DNA from: Strongylocentrotus purpuratus
Lineage: Eukaryota; Echinodermata; Echinoidea; Camarodonta; Strongylocentrotidae
Assembly (NCBI RefSeq): GCF_000002235.5
Contig: NW_022145601.1
Location: 24,470,348-24,534,347 of the forward strand
Direction: 5' to 3'
DNA: 64,000 bases
The position numbers were made by a program, and so were the translations under genes. The notes below the pieces were generated by a model. It was given only the letters and a program-made list of their open reading frames with translations, did not search any database and was not told where the DNA came from. Below are positions 1-12,800 of the stretch, piece by piece (within the stretch, counting starts at the first letter, position 1; each line of letters opens with the position of its first letter).

Positions 1-2000
1 AGGAAAAGAACTTGAGGAAAGTACCTAACTAGGAATAACAAGCACTACGTGCAAAACGAATAGGATTTCCGGACGATAAGGAAGAGGATAAGTATATTAA
101 TGGGGCAGAATGTGAACGAAAACAAGGCAATGACGAAGGTTCGTCATTGCAACTAGAAATGCAATCGTGTCACAACGATGTGCGTGCAATGACGCCGTGT
201 TTCTACGTGTCGAACGAAAGAGCTTCTCTCGGACTATCCAGAGCAATTTGTACGAAGTCTTTAGCTTCTGTAATATTGGAGACAGGTAGGGCGAAAGAAA
301 GGCCTCAATAGTGACCTTGATTGGATGGTAGTGACTATGCCTACGATGTTTGAAAGAAATTGGGATAGGGGAAAGAACCTAGAAAGGGCTCGCAAGCACT
401 GCGTGCAAAAACAAATGGGATTAGTTGCATGTTCGTCAAATCAATCAAGCTCGTTCTAGGGGTCAAAAGCGTGAACCCGATTTGCCCCATAGACAATGCG
501 TGTAATGCATGGGCGGAAAACGTACAGGATCTGTATTATGACCGGAGTTAAATTGTTTTTTCTCTCTCTCTTTATGTCTCTTTATGGGCCGTATATGGTA
601 TCATTGGAAAGAGAATTTCATGGTTGTTATTGTAAACTACTCTCTTTTTTTCTATGATAATCCTATCGAAACATGTGATGTAAAATAGATTTAAAGGACA
701 AAATGGCGTCTTAAATGGCCCCCTTGACTACTTTCAAAAATCCGGCCACGAGGTGCCCTGCGTATTGCATCTCGGAATGTCATTGCAAATTTTCAAGGAA
801 AAAAAAGGATGTTTAGGGGGCGAAAAGTAGTCTGAAAAAATGACGTCATCGCCGATAAGTGTTATAATCGGGCGGAATTCGTATAGTGACCCTTGTTCAA
901 ATGCGATTTACTCACAATTTTCTGTGTAAACATATACCATACTTGGTATCATTCGAAAGGGCACTTCATTGCGGTCAGTTTGACACCATTGTCATCTGCA
1001 CGCAATGTACTGCACGCATTAAAGGCGCTATTACGTAATGCATAGCAAATTCATCATTTTTGGCGATAACTTTGCGCTGACGTTATTAAAATTTACCAAA
1101 CATGACAGACAGTTGTCACGTATAACATGTGTCTGCCAAGTTTCAACGACGTAGGTATAAAGATCGCCATTTTAGAGCAAGTTGAAGTTATTTCGGAATT
1201 TTCTTGAAAATGGCGAATTTGGAGGGCAATTTTCGCAAAGTTGGTCAGTGATAGGGTATATAATTTTGTATATGGCTGGAAAGGGCATATCTTCAAGTAT
1301 CTAAATCCAAAAAAGGGTACGGGTTTGCTAAGCCATTATGGAGATACGGCCACAGAGAGAAAGCCAATTCCCAGAACTTTAGAGGGCGCTATTTATGTTG
1401 TGCAAGCCCATTGGAGCGTGAAATTTAGCATGGCTATGTGCAATTATGAGATAAAGATACTGTGAGATTTAAATACAAAACGGAATTTATATGAGAAAGT
1501 TATGGCAGTTTTAGATTATTTAGGGGTCCATTTTTCAAGAACTTGAGAGATTTTTGACGGAGTCGGTTTTAGATTTGAATTTCGAGTATGAAGATGGCAT
1601 TTGAAGGTCAAGTCATGTGTCGCAGATGAAAGAACATCTCTCAGACTATCTAGAGGAATTTGTTAGAAGTTTGTAGGATGAAGGATAGTGGAGACAGGAA
1701 GAAAGAAAGAAAGGCCTTAAAATGGACCAGAAACGGACAAAATGGCGCCTGGACGGTTATGCATGAGTGATTTCGAGAATCAAAGAATGTAGTGACCTTG
1801 ATGAGATGTTAGAGACTATGCCTATGAAATTTGAAAGGAAAAGGACATGAGGAAAGCACCTTACTAGGAATCACAAGCACTACGTGCAAAACGAATGCGA
1901 TTTCCGGACGATAAGGATAAGGAAAAGGAGAATATTAATTGGGCAGAATGTGAACGAAAACAAGGCAATGACGAAGGTTCGTCATTGCAAAAATGACAGG
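1..2000 (+). repeat. Copies of a large dispersed/tandem repeat
   Basis: 1-150 and 1840-1990 are about 90% alike (shared AAGCACTACGTGCAAAACGA, ATTTCCGGACGATAAGGA, GGGCAGAATGTGAACGAAAA). 215-420 is a further diverged copy of 1620-1880. Both copies end in a near-perfect palindrome (127-150, 1965-1988). The repeat probably continues left of the window. No coding frame recognised. Confidence 0.7.
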
Positions 2001-2149
2001 GTGTCTCAGAATGTGGTAAAATGTTGATGATTTGGCATGGGGCAGAGAGATATTTTTCAGTGCCATCTGAGAAACTATTCACAATATCTTTCAGTTGTTT
2101 ATTTGTGCACAGTTCCAGGCGCACGTACAGTGTATGTATGTAAAATGAA

Positions 2150-3884
2150 AATCATATCAATTTTGCTAGAGGGAGAGGGGGGGGGGGATGGGGGTGCATG
2201 GTGATATTTTTAAAGGCCTGGAAGAAAAAGAGAAAGAAGGCAGACACAAAGAAGGAGAGGAAATTGTCAATGAGAAAGCATATGATAATGAATTCATAAA
2301 CATTCCAGGAAAAAGCACCAACTGACAAACATACATGTAACCTTGGCATACAGCTGTACAATGTACATGAACAATGGAAATGCAGAGTTAAAGGGGCAGT
2401 CCACCCTGAAATTAAGTTGGTTGCAAGTAATAAAAGTAAAATTAAGTTGGTTCTCAAGTACTTCATATTCTACACAATCGCTTATGAGCATTAAAACCAT
2501 GAAGAAAACATATTGTATACTAGAAACTGGATTTAATAACAACTAATACCAGTCTGGGCATGTCAGCTATATTGAAACAAAAAAATGAAACCAATACAAA
2601 AATTAAAACCTATTAGACAAAATTATAACCTATTAAAAAAGATTAAACCTATTAAAAGAGGTTAAAACCTATGAAAAAAATTATCCTTTACTAATTTCAC
2701 AAGGCTGTAAAGTGCAAAGTGTACTTGACAGTGACCTGATAAACCAACAGACCACAAAAATGATTAAAAAACAAACTGAGTATGTACATAAATAAAGACT
2801 GTGCTGAACGTCAACAATAGTGAATTCACGGATCAAAGATCAATAAAAAAAATGTAAACACCTTTGTGCTGACATCAAGAAAGTGCAAAGTACTAGTTAG
2901 AACGTGTATTATCAATATAAATGACCTTTTATTCTGTTTGTTATCTAATAATAATATACCTTCATGTATGAAAGATGAGGTGGACTAGCTGTCAGATTAA
3001 GTTTCAAAATATATTCCAACTCTACTAAAAAATAGATTAAATACTTCCAATATCTGTAAGCCAATATTGATGAAGTCTACGATGAACACTTGAGCCATTA
3101 TCTGATAAAATGTCACAAGACCCTCCAAGATTAACCACTTTGGTTATTATCTTACATGTAATGTAGATATACAAGTACAGTATGGTTCAACTACAAATTT
3201 TGCTTGTAAAACTTCAACTATCGACAAAAGTGTTGACATATTTATAATGCTTTCTTGTCCAAAGTTTGAATTACCAAGATTTTCAGACAATGTATGATAT
3301 ATCTATATGCTCAATTTATGCATTTCTTCCCTCCCCTTGTATATGTGGCTAGGGATTATTTTCCTGCATGGTATGGCTGACACATTGTCATTGGCAGCTA
3401 GGAACTCAAGGCAAGTCACAAACACGGAGTTTACACCTTCTGGGTACAAACAGATAATACATACTGACATATTTTTAATCTATAAAAGTGGCAAGTTTTT
3501 TACATGACTTATTGTACATTGACATGGTTGTCCTTGACTTGACGTTATCTTCATTTTATCAATTTAAATTTCTGACCTAGATCCTATATTTATTAAAACA
3601 GTGAGTGACTTGAGAAGAAGAAGTTTTAACACCAAACAAAACTGTATTTTGGCCCATATGTTTGTACTCAGTAAAAACATTATCTGATATATATTGTATT
3701 TCAGTGTTTCTGTACATATCTCTTTAATCTTTAATCTGTTTGCTCAGATCAGAGATCTCAAAAGCTATGTTCACATGGCACCATCACAGTTTTAAACTTG
3801 AAGTTTTCGTGGCACTCAAAGAACAGCTGCTCAAAGGTTTACACTACATGTACAAGTCATGCAGACAAGAAGTTGTTGATTAAA
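2150..3884. other. AT-rich non-coding stretch with a short minisatellite
   Basis: 2597-2690 holds about five imperfect 21-bp units around AAAACCTATTAAAA. A G-run lies at 2178. No splice-supported coding segment was found on either strand. Confidence 0.5.
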
Positions 3885-5515
3885 CTACAATTAACCTGGC
3901 AAAACCTCAAAGAGTAAAACAAGTTAGAGCAGTAACAAACCTACAGAATAAACTATTAGAATAAACTGAAATTCCAAATGTTTCAGTACGTACATTGATA
4001 AAGCTGACCTACATGTTATAATCAATAAGATATTAAAACCACAAGCTAAACAGAAAGTTTATAGATTCTTGTGTGAACTTAGCTAAGGTCAGGGGGCCGT
4101 TTCTCGAAACCAACTCCATGACAGTCATATCTTTGTCGGCGACCTACGGAGATGTCATGAAGCGGATAAACCGTTTCACAAAGCCATGACAGACATGATA
4201 TCGATATATCGCGATACTAGCAGCTCAAGAACATAGTCTTTGTCACGATCCATTTGATTTATCAAGAATAACCCAAAATAAGTTTTGGGGCTAAAATTGT
4301 TCAAAAAGAAATATATACATATAAATTCTCCTAAAATAAATAATAAATAGTGTCATTATCATATTTACATCATCAAACGATTTGCATATTTCTGTAAAGA
4401 TTCTTAAATTGAAGAAAAACCGGTGAGTGTTTTTTTTTTGACAGTCGAATCAAAAGTTAGTTGAAGGATACCGTAATGTGATAGTTTATCAATACATACT
4501 TTTTTGTTTATTGTGACGAGGAATTTTAGGCAAAATGTCTTTTCTCAGCCAGTTTTATTCTAGAGTCTCATAAATACTCGTTATATAATGATTTGATATT
4601 GAAAATATAATTTGGAAGAAGTAAATAGAGAGGGAAAAATAATGCACATAGGCCCCAAAGGTATGACGGTATCCTAAGAAATTACTATGGATCGACAATG
4701 GAAAACGGCCGGTGTGTAACATTCTTACCTCTCTTATTTACATGTTATAGTTTAATGATTTGTGATTTAATGTTTATATTAAGCTTTTTAAAGTTTCTGT
4801 ATAATTTGTATACTTTTGTACATTTGCATTTCGCATCCCAGAGAATTACGTACTGAACTCGTCTATATTTTTCTCAAAATGATAGTGAAACTAATCGTCC
4901 ATTTCGCGGCCCATGGAATGGCAACAAACTGACTTGTGATGGCACTTTACAGCAATTAAAAAGATATGACAGGTTCGGAGCAGTGACAACTCGCTTGTCG
5001 CGGAAGTTGTCGCTCATCTTGGCAAAGACGGCTTCGTGAAACACTAAGCTGACAAGTTGCGCGACAGTGGCGAGATGTCGTTGATCTTGTAGTTATGACG
5101 GTTTCGAGAAACGGCCCCCAGATCACACACACACAAAAGAATAAAACAAGTAAGAACTGTACTTAACAAACCTACAAAATAAACTGAACTTCCAAGTGAT
5201 TCAGTACTGTACATTGTTGTAGCTGACCTTCATGTTATAATCAATAAGATATTAAGATTAAAACCACAAACTAAATACAAATGTAATAGATTCTTGTGTG
5301 AACTTAGCTATAAAGGTCAGATTAATACACACAAAAAAGAGTAAAACAAGTAAGAACAGTAACAAACCTACAGAATAAACTGAACTTCCAAGTGATTCAG
5401 TACTGTACATTCTTCCATGTATAGCTCACCAACAAAATAAATTGAATTTCAAAGTGATTCAGTATACTGTACATTATTATGGCTGACTATAAGTAATACA
5501 GTACGTACATGTTAT
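3885..5515 (+). repeat. Tandem repeat of about 190 bp, about four partial units, first one split by a transposon
   Basis: Units share AAACCTACAGAATAAACTGA, CAGTACTGTACATT, CATGTTATAATCAATAAGAT and TTCTTGTGTGAACTTAGCTA. They begin near 3890, 5135, 5335 and 5420, the last two shortened. The 1,026-bp element at 4093-5118 interrupts the first. Confidence 0.8.
4093..5118. mobile_element. 1,026-bp DNA transposon with 3-bp CAG target duplication
   Basis: Ends are GGGGCCGTTTCTCGAAACC and its inverse. It sits inside a tandem repeat. The next repeat unit (near 5320) shows the unoccupied site, GGTCAGATTA, while here GGTCAG runs into the element and CAGATCA follows it, giving CAG (4090-4092 and 5119-5121) as the duplication. 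No ORF over 60 codons, so it is non-autonomous; family not recognised. Confidence 0.85.
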
Positions 5516-5746
5516 AATTAAACAATAACAAGATCCCACAAAAGTACAGGTACACGGTGTTTATTCATCTTTTCTTTATCCTTGAATACCAGTACCTTCT
5601 CTATAAACATCTCTTATCAGTGGTCATTGTTTCCAACTAAGTACAGGGGCCTGCATCCTGTATTTCTTATAACAATGGCTCTATCAAAGTCAATTGCTTA
5701 TTTCCTCTTCCTGGTCCTTCTATTAATGTCGGTTCTTGTTAGACCT

Positions 5747-6358
5747 GGGGGGTGTTTCACAACGATTCTACGTCAAACTTAACTCTAAGTTGGACTTAAA
5801 CATTATGGAGAGCCATTTGTAGCCTAATATATGAAATATATTCAAAAGCAAAAATTGAAGTATTTTAGACTTTTCATAAATTCCACATCAAGAACATGAA
5901 ATCTTCCATGATACAGGGGTGATAGTGAGCACTAAATTTTCCATTTTTTTTCTCAACCATGCACCCACCCCTTGAGTAAAAAAAAAAAAAGGATTCAGGG
6001 GAAAAAAAATAGTATCAAACAATATTCTCCCCTCTTGAGTAAGAAAATTGGGGAAAATAGGGGAAAATAGGGAAAATAAGGGGAAAATCAGGAAAATCAG
6101 GTTAAAATAGGAAAAAAAAGAAATTGGGGGAAAAAAGGAGAAAAAAAAGAGAAAAAAAAAAATCTGGAAAAAAATAAATAAATCGGGAAACCGATTTATA
6201 TCGGGTAATTATTAGGCCTGATAATAATAGAATATGTGAATGATTTGAATCAATATTTTATGCCTTTTAAAATTACTTTTACAAAATATTTTCAAGGATG
6301 CTAATGGCTTTCCAACTTGGAGATAAGTTCAACTTAGGATCTTTGTGAAACACCCCCC
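5747..6358. mobile_element. MITE (GGGGGGTGTTTCACAA ends), interrupted by a nested element
   Basis: Starts GGGGGGTGTTTCAC and ends GTGAAACACCCCCC. Outside the nested insert (5914-6220) it matches the copy at 56330-56640 along its length, both in the same orientation. The ends pair as inverted repeats with AGTTGAACTTA-type sequence inside. Confidence 0.85.
5914..6220. mobile_element. Nested A-rich element with 6-bp target duplication
   Basis: Starts CAGGGGTGATAGTGAGCACT and ends TTAGGCCTG. Flanked by ATGATA (5908-5913) and ATAATA (6221-6226); the uninterrupted MITE at 56330 reads CCATGATAATAG here, so the site is duplicated with one later change. A second copy is at 58926-59287. Interior is A-rich with GGGAAAATAGGG-type units. 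Confidence 0.8.
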
Positions 6359-7629
6359 AGGAATTATAGTTAGACCAATGATTGAAACTTTGACATCGTG
6401 CCAATTAAGTCCTCTCTAATTCACAGCTGTTGATACATGAGGTGAAAATCACTAACTAAGGATTATCAGTTCTCAACGTTCATCAGATGCGGGAACAGGA
6501 AGTGGCAAAAAAAATTAGAATCCTTTTGCATCAATCTTAACGCAGACAAATGGGCACCAATTAAGGCTTCGTGATATTGATTATTGATATCATATTTCAT
6601 ATTATCACCAAGCCCTTCAGGCTAGCTAGCTAGGTCACCCTCACTCCTACAACGCATGAGGTCTAACTGTAAACGGCAAGGGTCAGCTGAGATATCCTGT
6701 AGATTTTGATGTAAACTGGGGTGGTGAGGGAATTCCCCATAACAGACAGTTATTTCTGTCTACATAACACTCACCATTTCCAAACGACAAATGAAGTCCT
6801 AAGGTACAGATCTACGGTAGGTATAGCTCACTTTCTCTCTCTCTCACACATTTAAATCACAGTCTACAAGCTGATATAAATTTATAGAAGTTAGAAATAA
6901 ACTTCTTTGTGCACCACAGGACATCCCAGCAACAAGCAGGGAGGCAGACAGCCCACAACGTCATTAGACCAACAGCCCAGAGGTCCATCATTTGTATTTA
7001 AATTACTCAACTTCAAAATATTATGATGGGGGAGGGAGGGGGGAGGGGTTTGTTGGGACACCAAACATAAAGGATTCATTTTTGCCTTCACATTTAATGG
7101 AAAATATGCATTAACCATTATGAATATATGTCATTTATAATGATAATTTGTCCACAAAAAAATCTTAGAAAATTTATGATATAGAACTTCTTTAAATTGC
7201 TGTGTTAAATCAACTGTCCAGTTAAACAACCTATTTTGGACACACAACGTCTGGGTAGACCTTTATCTTAAAATCTGATGTGCAAACAGAATGAATGAGT
7301 TTGAATGCATAACATTTATTAGGGCATATTTTTTCAATGCCAAAGTGATGTGGCACTGCCCTCATCCCACGGCCTACTAGTACTGGCATCTCTCTTTCTT
7401 GTTAAAATTAATTAAATGACAATGAATGACAAATAAATATATTCTGTTCTAGTTCTACTTCTAGTACTAGTACTAGACTCTAGGTCTACTACAATATTGG
7501 CACTGAATGTGTTACTCTGTAGTAGATTATAAGTAACAAGATGATCATGACTTATCGATGCAGAAGAAAAGTAAAAGTGGTCAAGCTAACCTGGGCTACA
7601 TGTAATAGTAAGCAAATATTAATCGACTA
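6359..7629. other. Unannotated AT-rich stretch
   Basis: Purine tract GGGGGAGGGAGGGGGGAGGGG at 7027-7047. No coding segment, clear repeat or RNA gene recognised. Confidence 0.4.
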
Positions 7630-7757
7630 CGAGGGTAATGGTGCAAACTATCATCGCCGAGGTGATCTCGGGGCTACTATCATCCCGAGCCGCAAGGCAA
7701 GGGATGATGGTAGCCCCGAGATCACCTCCGCGATGATAATTTGTATCCATTGCCCGA
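7630..7757. repeat. Long near-perfect foldback, about 56-bp arms and 14-base loop
   Basis: 7631-7686 pairs with 7701-7756; the inner part GATCTCGGGGCTACTATCAT faces ATGATGGTAGCCCCGAGATC with one mismatch. Loop GAGCCGCAAGGCAA. Looks like a hairpin-type MITE. Confidence 0.85.
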
Positions 7758-8099
7758 GTAAAGGAGGTTAAATATTTGTTTTATATCCCACATCTGCAAT
7801 AAGGTCTAGATCTATTTAAAGTGAATTTTACATAATAATAATTTTTATTCTGCAGACAGTTTAGCTTCAGCTAGATTTTACATAGCGCAACATGCATACA
7901 GTCATGTAATACAGTCGATGCGCGCTCATTTGACATTGACATTGACTTTGATATTTCGCGTAACCTACTTTGCTTTGCGTATTCAATGGGCAAGGGTGGG
8001 CAAGGGTGGGGAAGTGGGGTAGCAGCAAAAAATTACTTTACAATAAGTACTATCTCAGGTAGATAGTACTTATCTATACCTTTTTCGTGCTCTGTACAA

Positions 8100-8600
8100 T
8101 CGCAATGCGAACAACTATACATGAGGGATATAATACGCGTTGTCACCGGTTCCAGAGATAAAACTTCGCCTGAACCCCGGGTAGGCAAACTGTTGTTGGT
8201 GCCTCCTCGATCTCGCTCGAATCCTAATCAACGTTAATTTGTCAATCTTGCTGGTGTGCCTCCTGTTGGTACCGTCGTCTTTTCGGCGATGGTCATAAAT
8301 TCATTCAGCATGCAGCAGCTAGCATTGACAATGACAAGAAAAAAGAAAACTACTTACGAATCGCGCCTCGAGCTCTGAATCTATTGTCTTGTGACTCGTA
8401 ACGCCGGGTATAATTTGTTTCCGCTGTGCTGCTAGCTAGCATATTAGCACTATAGCACTGCGTACATCACGATCACTCGACCTCGACCATTCGTCGATGT
8501 TGTCGTTTTTGTTTACAAATTCTACTCGTAGTCTTCGCACCGTACCGTTCTGCATCGAGTGCTAGGCTACATACATTGTACGTACATTGTACGTAACTTA
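8100..8600 (-). promoter_or_regulatory. CpG-rich patch with a minus-strand splice donor; possible first exon and promoter
   Basis: In AT-rich surroundings this stretch has many CpGs (CGCGCCTCGAG, CGCCGGG, TCGACCTCGACC, TCGTCGATG). On the minus strand GCGCGATTC is followed by GTAAGTAG at 8357-8350, a near-consensus donor. This would fit an untranslated first exon (about 8358-8540) of a gene running left. No downstream coding exon was found in the window. Confidence 0.35.
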
Positions 8601-9482
8601 ACTTTCAACCAATCAAAATCACGCATGAGTTGGACAAGGCCAAGGGTCTGGGCAAGAAGGGTCAGATGCCGTCAGCAATCTGCAAATTGCCGTTTTGTTT
8701 TCTATTTAGATGTTCGGGAATTTTTAGGGGGCTAATAAACTTATCTGACTTCTCAAGGGTGCCAAACAGTTTCTCAAAAGCCCTAGAAAATGTAGATCTA
8801 TATGTTTGTGTGTGTGTGTGTGTGGGGGGGGGGCACAGCTTGGTGGGGGTGCCACCCCACTCTTTAAGGGCCCTAATTAGTGTTAAAATAGTAATTACAA
8901 TGCATGGCAGGGTAAAAATCAAGCCAGGTTTATGATGTTGCATATAAACAGTTTCGATTTTTTGCAGAAAATATAGATATTTACTTAATTTATTACTTTT
9001 TCTTCTTTTTTTTATTTTGGAAATTATGTCAAGTTTGGTAGGATTTCCCATTTAAAATAGTCTGGTGATGACCCTAAAAATGCTGCATGGCTCAATTTGT
9101 CTTACAATATCCTAGATATGTAGAAATGAAAAAAAATTGAGGTCTGCGCCTTTAGACTATGATTGGGGGCGTGACTGCAATGGAGGCGTGACTAACTGAT
9201 TTTAACAAAGTGTGTTCACCTCAAAGAGTACATACGGTACTTTACTCTACACAAGTCATGTGCAGCTGTCAGTATCTATAGTCCTTTAATATTGTATTAC
9301 TTTTATAATATACTTTATTCTCTGACAAGTAATAACAGGGTGCGTTAGTACAAGATGCTTTTTAGTCTAAAATTATTTGATAGGAAAGCAAGAACAAAAC
9401 TTGAAGGAAAAAAGTTATCTCACTTTTCAGGTAACATTGGGTCAATAATTGCTGCAAGTGCATTTTGTATACAGGTTGTTGA

Positions 9483-9612
9483 GCCCCCATTGCACAAAAC
9501 TTACCATTGATGGTAACTTTGCCATCGATGGTAACTACCATGGAAACCTTGATTTTGATTGGCTGTTGAGCCCTGCAATGTTACCATGGTAGTTGGTTGT
9601 ATGCAACGGGCC
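9483..9612. mobile_element. Short MITE-like inverted repeat
   Basis: GCCCCCATTGCACAAAACTT at the left; AGTTGGTTGTATGCAACGGG at the right, pairing imperfectly, with TACCATGG-type words inside both ends. Confidence 0.5.
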
Positions 9613-9734
9613 CTGACCTAGCGCTCACATTTCATTTTTAGAAATAACCTCTTTTTTCTCTTTAAGACAATTTTATAGAACTTTTTTTTTAATTGTAATC
9701 TGTAAGGGTAAATTTTAGTTTCAAGTTATTCTTT

Positions 9735-9741
9735 TTTGAAT

Positions 9742-9772
<31 letters not shown>

Positions 9773-9870
9773 GGCCATCTATTCTCTCTATCTCTCTCCA
9801 CCTTTCTCCCCCACTCTCTCTCTCTCTCCACCTTTCTCCTCACCGGCTCTATCTCTCCCTCTCTCTTTCT
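9735..9870 (+). repeat. Poly-C tract (29 C) and CT-rich microsatellite
   Basis: An unbroken C-run at 9742-9770 followed by (CT)n-rich sequence to 9870. Another C/A run lies at 10013-10038. Confidence 0.9.
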
Positions 9871-12800
9871 CTAAAAGTTCATATTCTTTCTAAGTATATT
9901 GCACTTTTGCAATATTTCCATCTCATTGGGAGTAAAAAATAAAATACAACCATGTTAAAAGCTAGAAATGCGTATGTACTGCTATTGATGATTCATTGTT
10001 GCACCGCCATCCCCCCCCCCCCCCAAAAAAAAAAAAAACTCAAGAAAACCTATACCAGAAGTTTACCAACTACCAAGATATATGTACCTTCAAAGACATT
10101 ACCATAGCTTAAATAAAGACAAATATCATTGAAATGATTAAGGTTAGTTTTATTCATGTACTTATAAAACTAGATAATACACAAATTTTATTACTGAATT
10201 CACTGCTCATGATCAATATATTAACACAATACTACAAATATCTTTACGGTATCTGATAAAACACAATTGGACGGAGAGCGCTAGTGCATGTTTATTCATT
10301 CATTCAATGCCCGAGTAGTTTGTTGACTGCAAACACTTAATAAACAGTTTTATCTATGAAGTTGCGCAGGAAGCAATCAAAACCCACAGCTAGTAGAAAG
10401 AGAGAGTTGTGACATTTGCAAGAGCTCTCAAACACAGGTCAAAGTTCATGGAGCTCCCAGTAGTTTCCTCCAATATAAAAGGCAGTAAGGAGAACTGTTG
10501 GCACATGGCCGGCCAGATATGAAAGTTATGTAATCGTTATTTATTTATGAAACAATGGTATATTCTATGAAAATAAGTTTTTTATTTAAAAAGGCAAATA
10601 AAAAGATATTCACGAAGCAAACTCCTTCACTAGCAGTGATTATTGTAAAGTGCACGTTTAAAAGATCTGTGGATATTGGGGGGGGGGGGGGTCATTTGCA
10701 AGTGTGCTATCTACGAAAGTGGTCTATACAGAGATTGTATAACAATCGAGGGAACTGTACAAGCTCTCTTTTGACCTCTGATGGTGCAAGCATGTGTGTC
10801 AGTCACAACTATCCTCCTCTATACTAGCTATGCTATTAATCTTACTTCAAATCACTGATCAGGTCTTCGCATCGGGTTGGGTGGTCGCGTTACGTGACCA
10901 TTTGTGAAAACATACTTGTTCATTCACGAAATGTCGGGGATAATGTTTGTGAGAATAAAACACTCTCATCTACAATAAGTCTGGTCAAATTTATGTGACA
11001 TTTTGTGAAAACCCTACGGCAAATCTATGAAAGGTCATGAGATGCATCTTCACACGATCTTCCGCTTACAATCTACGAAAAGTTGTGTCACAACGGGATC
11101 ACCTGACCGGACGTGATGACCTACCGATTCATGTTACTACATGAACAGCGCCTCCAAAAGCAGGTCTGACATCCAACATTTCCTCATGGTTTGCGGTACC
11201 AAAAATAGTTATTCATTCATTCAAAAACTATGCTTTGACATGAGGAGCAACAAGTTAACTCAAGAGATAAAAATAGATATTAATTTATTGATTAAAAAAC
11301 TCTGCTTATGAGGAGCCACTTGCTTGTAAAGGATAAACCCAATATTGATCTTTTGACATCAGAGTTCAGCTGAGGTCAAAACACTGAATTATAAAAAATC
11401 TTTTCAAATCTATCCCTTACAATGGCCATTTGCTTACTCTATATTAAAATCAATTTTTAACATCTGAGTTCGGAAAAGAACAAAATACCACATATTCATA
11501 ATCTTGTTAATTCATTCTTTAAAAAAGAAACAACAAAAGTTGAACGTAAAACGGGAGGGTAAAAAATACAACATGTCCAAATTTGTTAATGCCTCATTCA
11601 GCTACGTCTACATTTACAGATACGCAAAAGTATTGCACAGGATTAAACAACACTATTAAAAAAGTAAACTATATAACAAAAAATCCAGTTTATCTTCAAA
11701 GATTAAACTTTGTACTTCATAGCACAAAACTTAAAAGCAAACCAAAAAACTTACGCGAAAAATAATGCTCTGTCTGTCTTTGAAAACACTACTCTGAACA
11801 TATAAAGTACCCATGAAAAAGCATCAGTTTTGTGCATATGTGATGCCTATATGTGGACAGGAAAAGAGAAAGAAAAGGATTATACATATGAATGAGGGCA
11901 TTCCGTTCAGAAAGTTGGGCCTTCTTTTCAAAACAAGAATATCTGTTTTCCACTTCTTTTCATGACCCCTGCTTCACAGGAGGCCATAATCCTACATACC
12001 ATTTGTGCATCAAATGATCTATTCCTTTCAACTGAATGCATGCTACAAAGACTGGTGAACAATGCTGATTTGAGAATGGCTGCACACACAGACTCGCTAC
12101 AATGACATGCAAAACCAGATGTCTATTGGAAATGTCGCATTGGGAAACTGTACATTATTCTTGCTTTATGCCTCCCTCATACACTTTGGTGGGGAATCTT
12201 GTTGATGGGAAAGAAAACAATAAATCTCTCAGAATAACTTAAGTTATTCCTTGGGATGAGATTTCTTTTAACAAAATAAGTCAATCTGAGGTCTAAATTT
12301 GCCCTCTATTAAACATGATTCTAGACCCAGCATTACAGTTAACTGAATCAGGAGACTGAATATGGACCATTGAGTTCGACTTTGGTTATAATTCATATCA
12401 TTATCATTATTTTAAAACTTATAGTATTCATCTTGTTTGTTTAAATACAAGTATATTACATGTGAGTTACCATTCAAAGAGGAGGAAACTCATTCAGTGA
12501 ATACATACAATATGCACACAGTTTGATCATAATAACATAATAGATTAAGCAAAACCAAGATACTTTACATTTATACTGACATAAAAAGCATTGTTACACA
12601 ATAGTAGGCCTACATATCAAATGAAATTAAACTAAGGTTTGACTCATAGACTCCATATCTACCCGATAACTTACTTAACATATCTAATTAAAGTCCAATA
12701 ATAAAACTCAAAATGTAAACAATATAAAATTACCACACTCTCAACAAGAAATATTTCATAGAAGGTAAACTGCAGAGTCACTTGATTGATTGACAGATAG

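Noticed and set aside
8630..9051. Opposed open frames around a (GT)n and poly-G run
   Set aside because: Contain microsatellite translation (VCVCVCVGGG) and no conserved motif.
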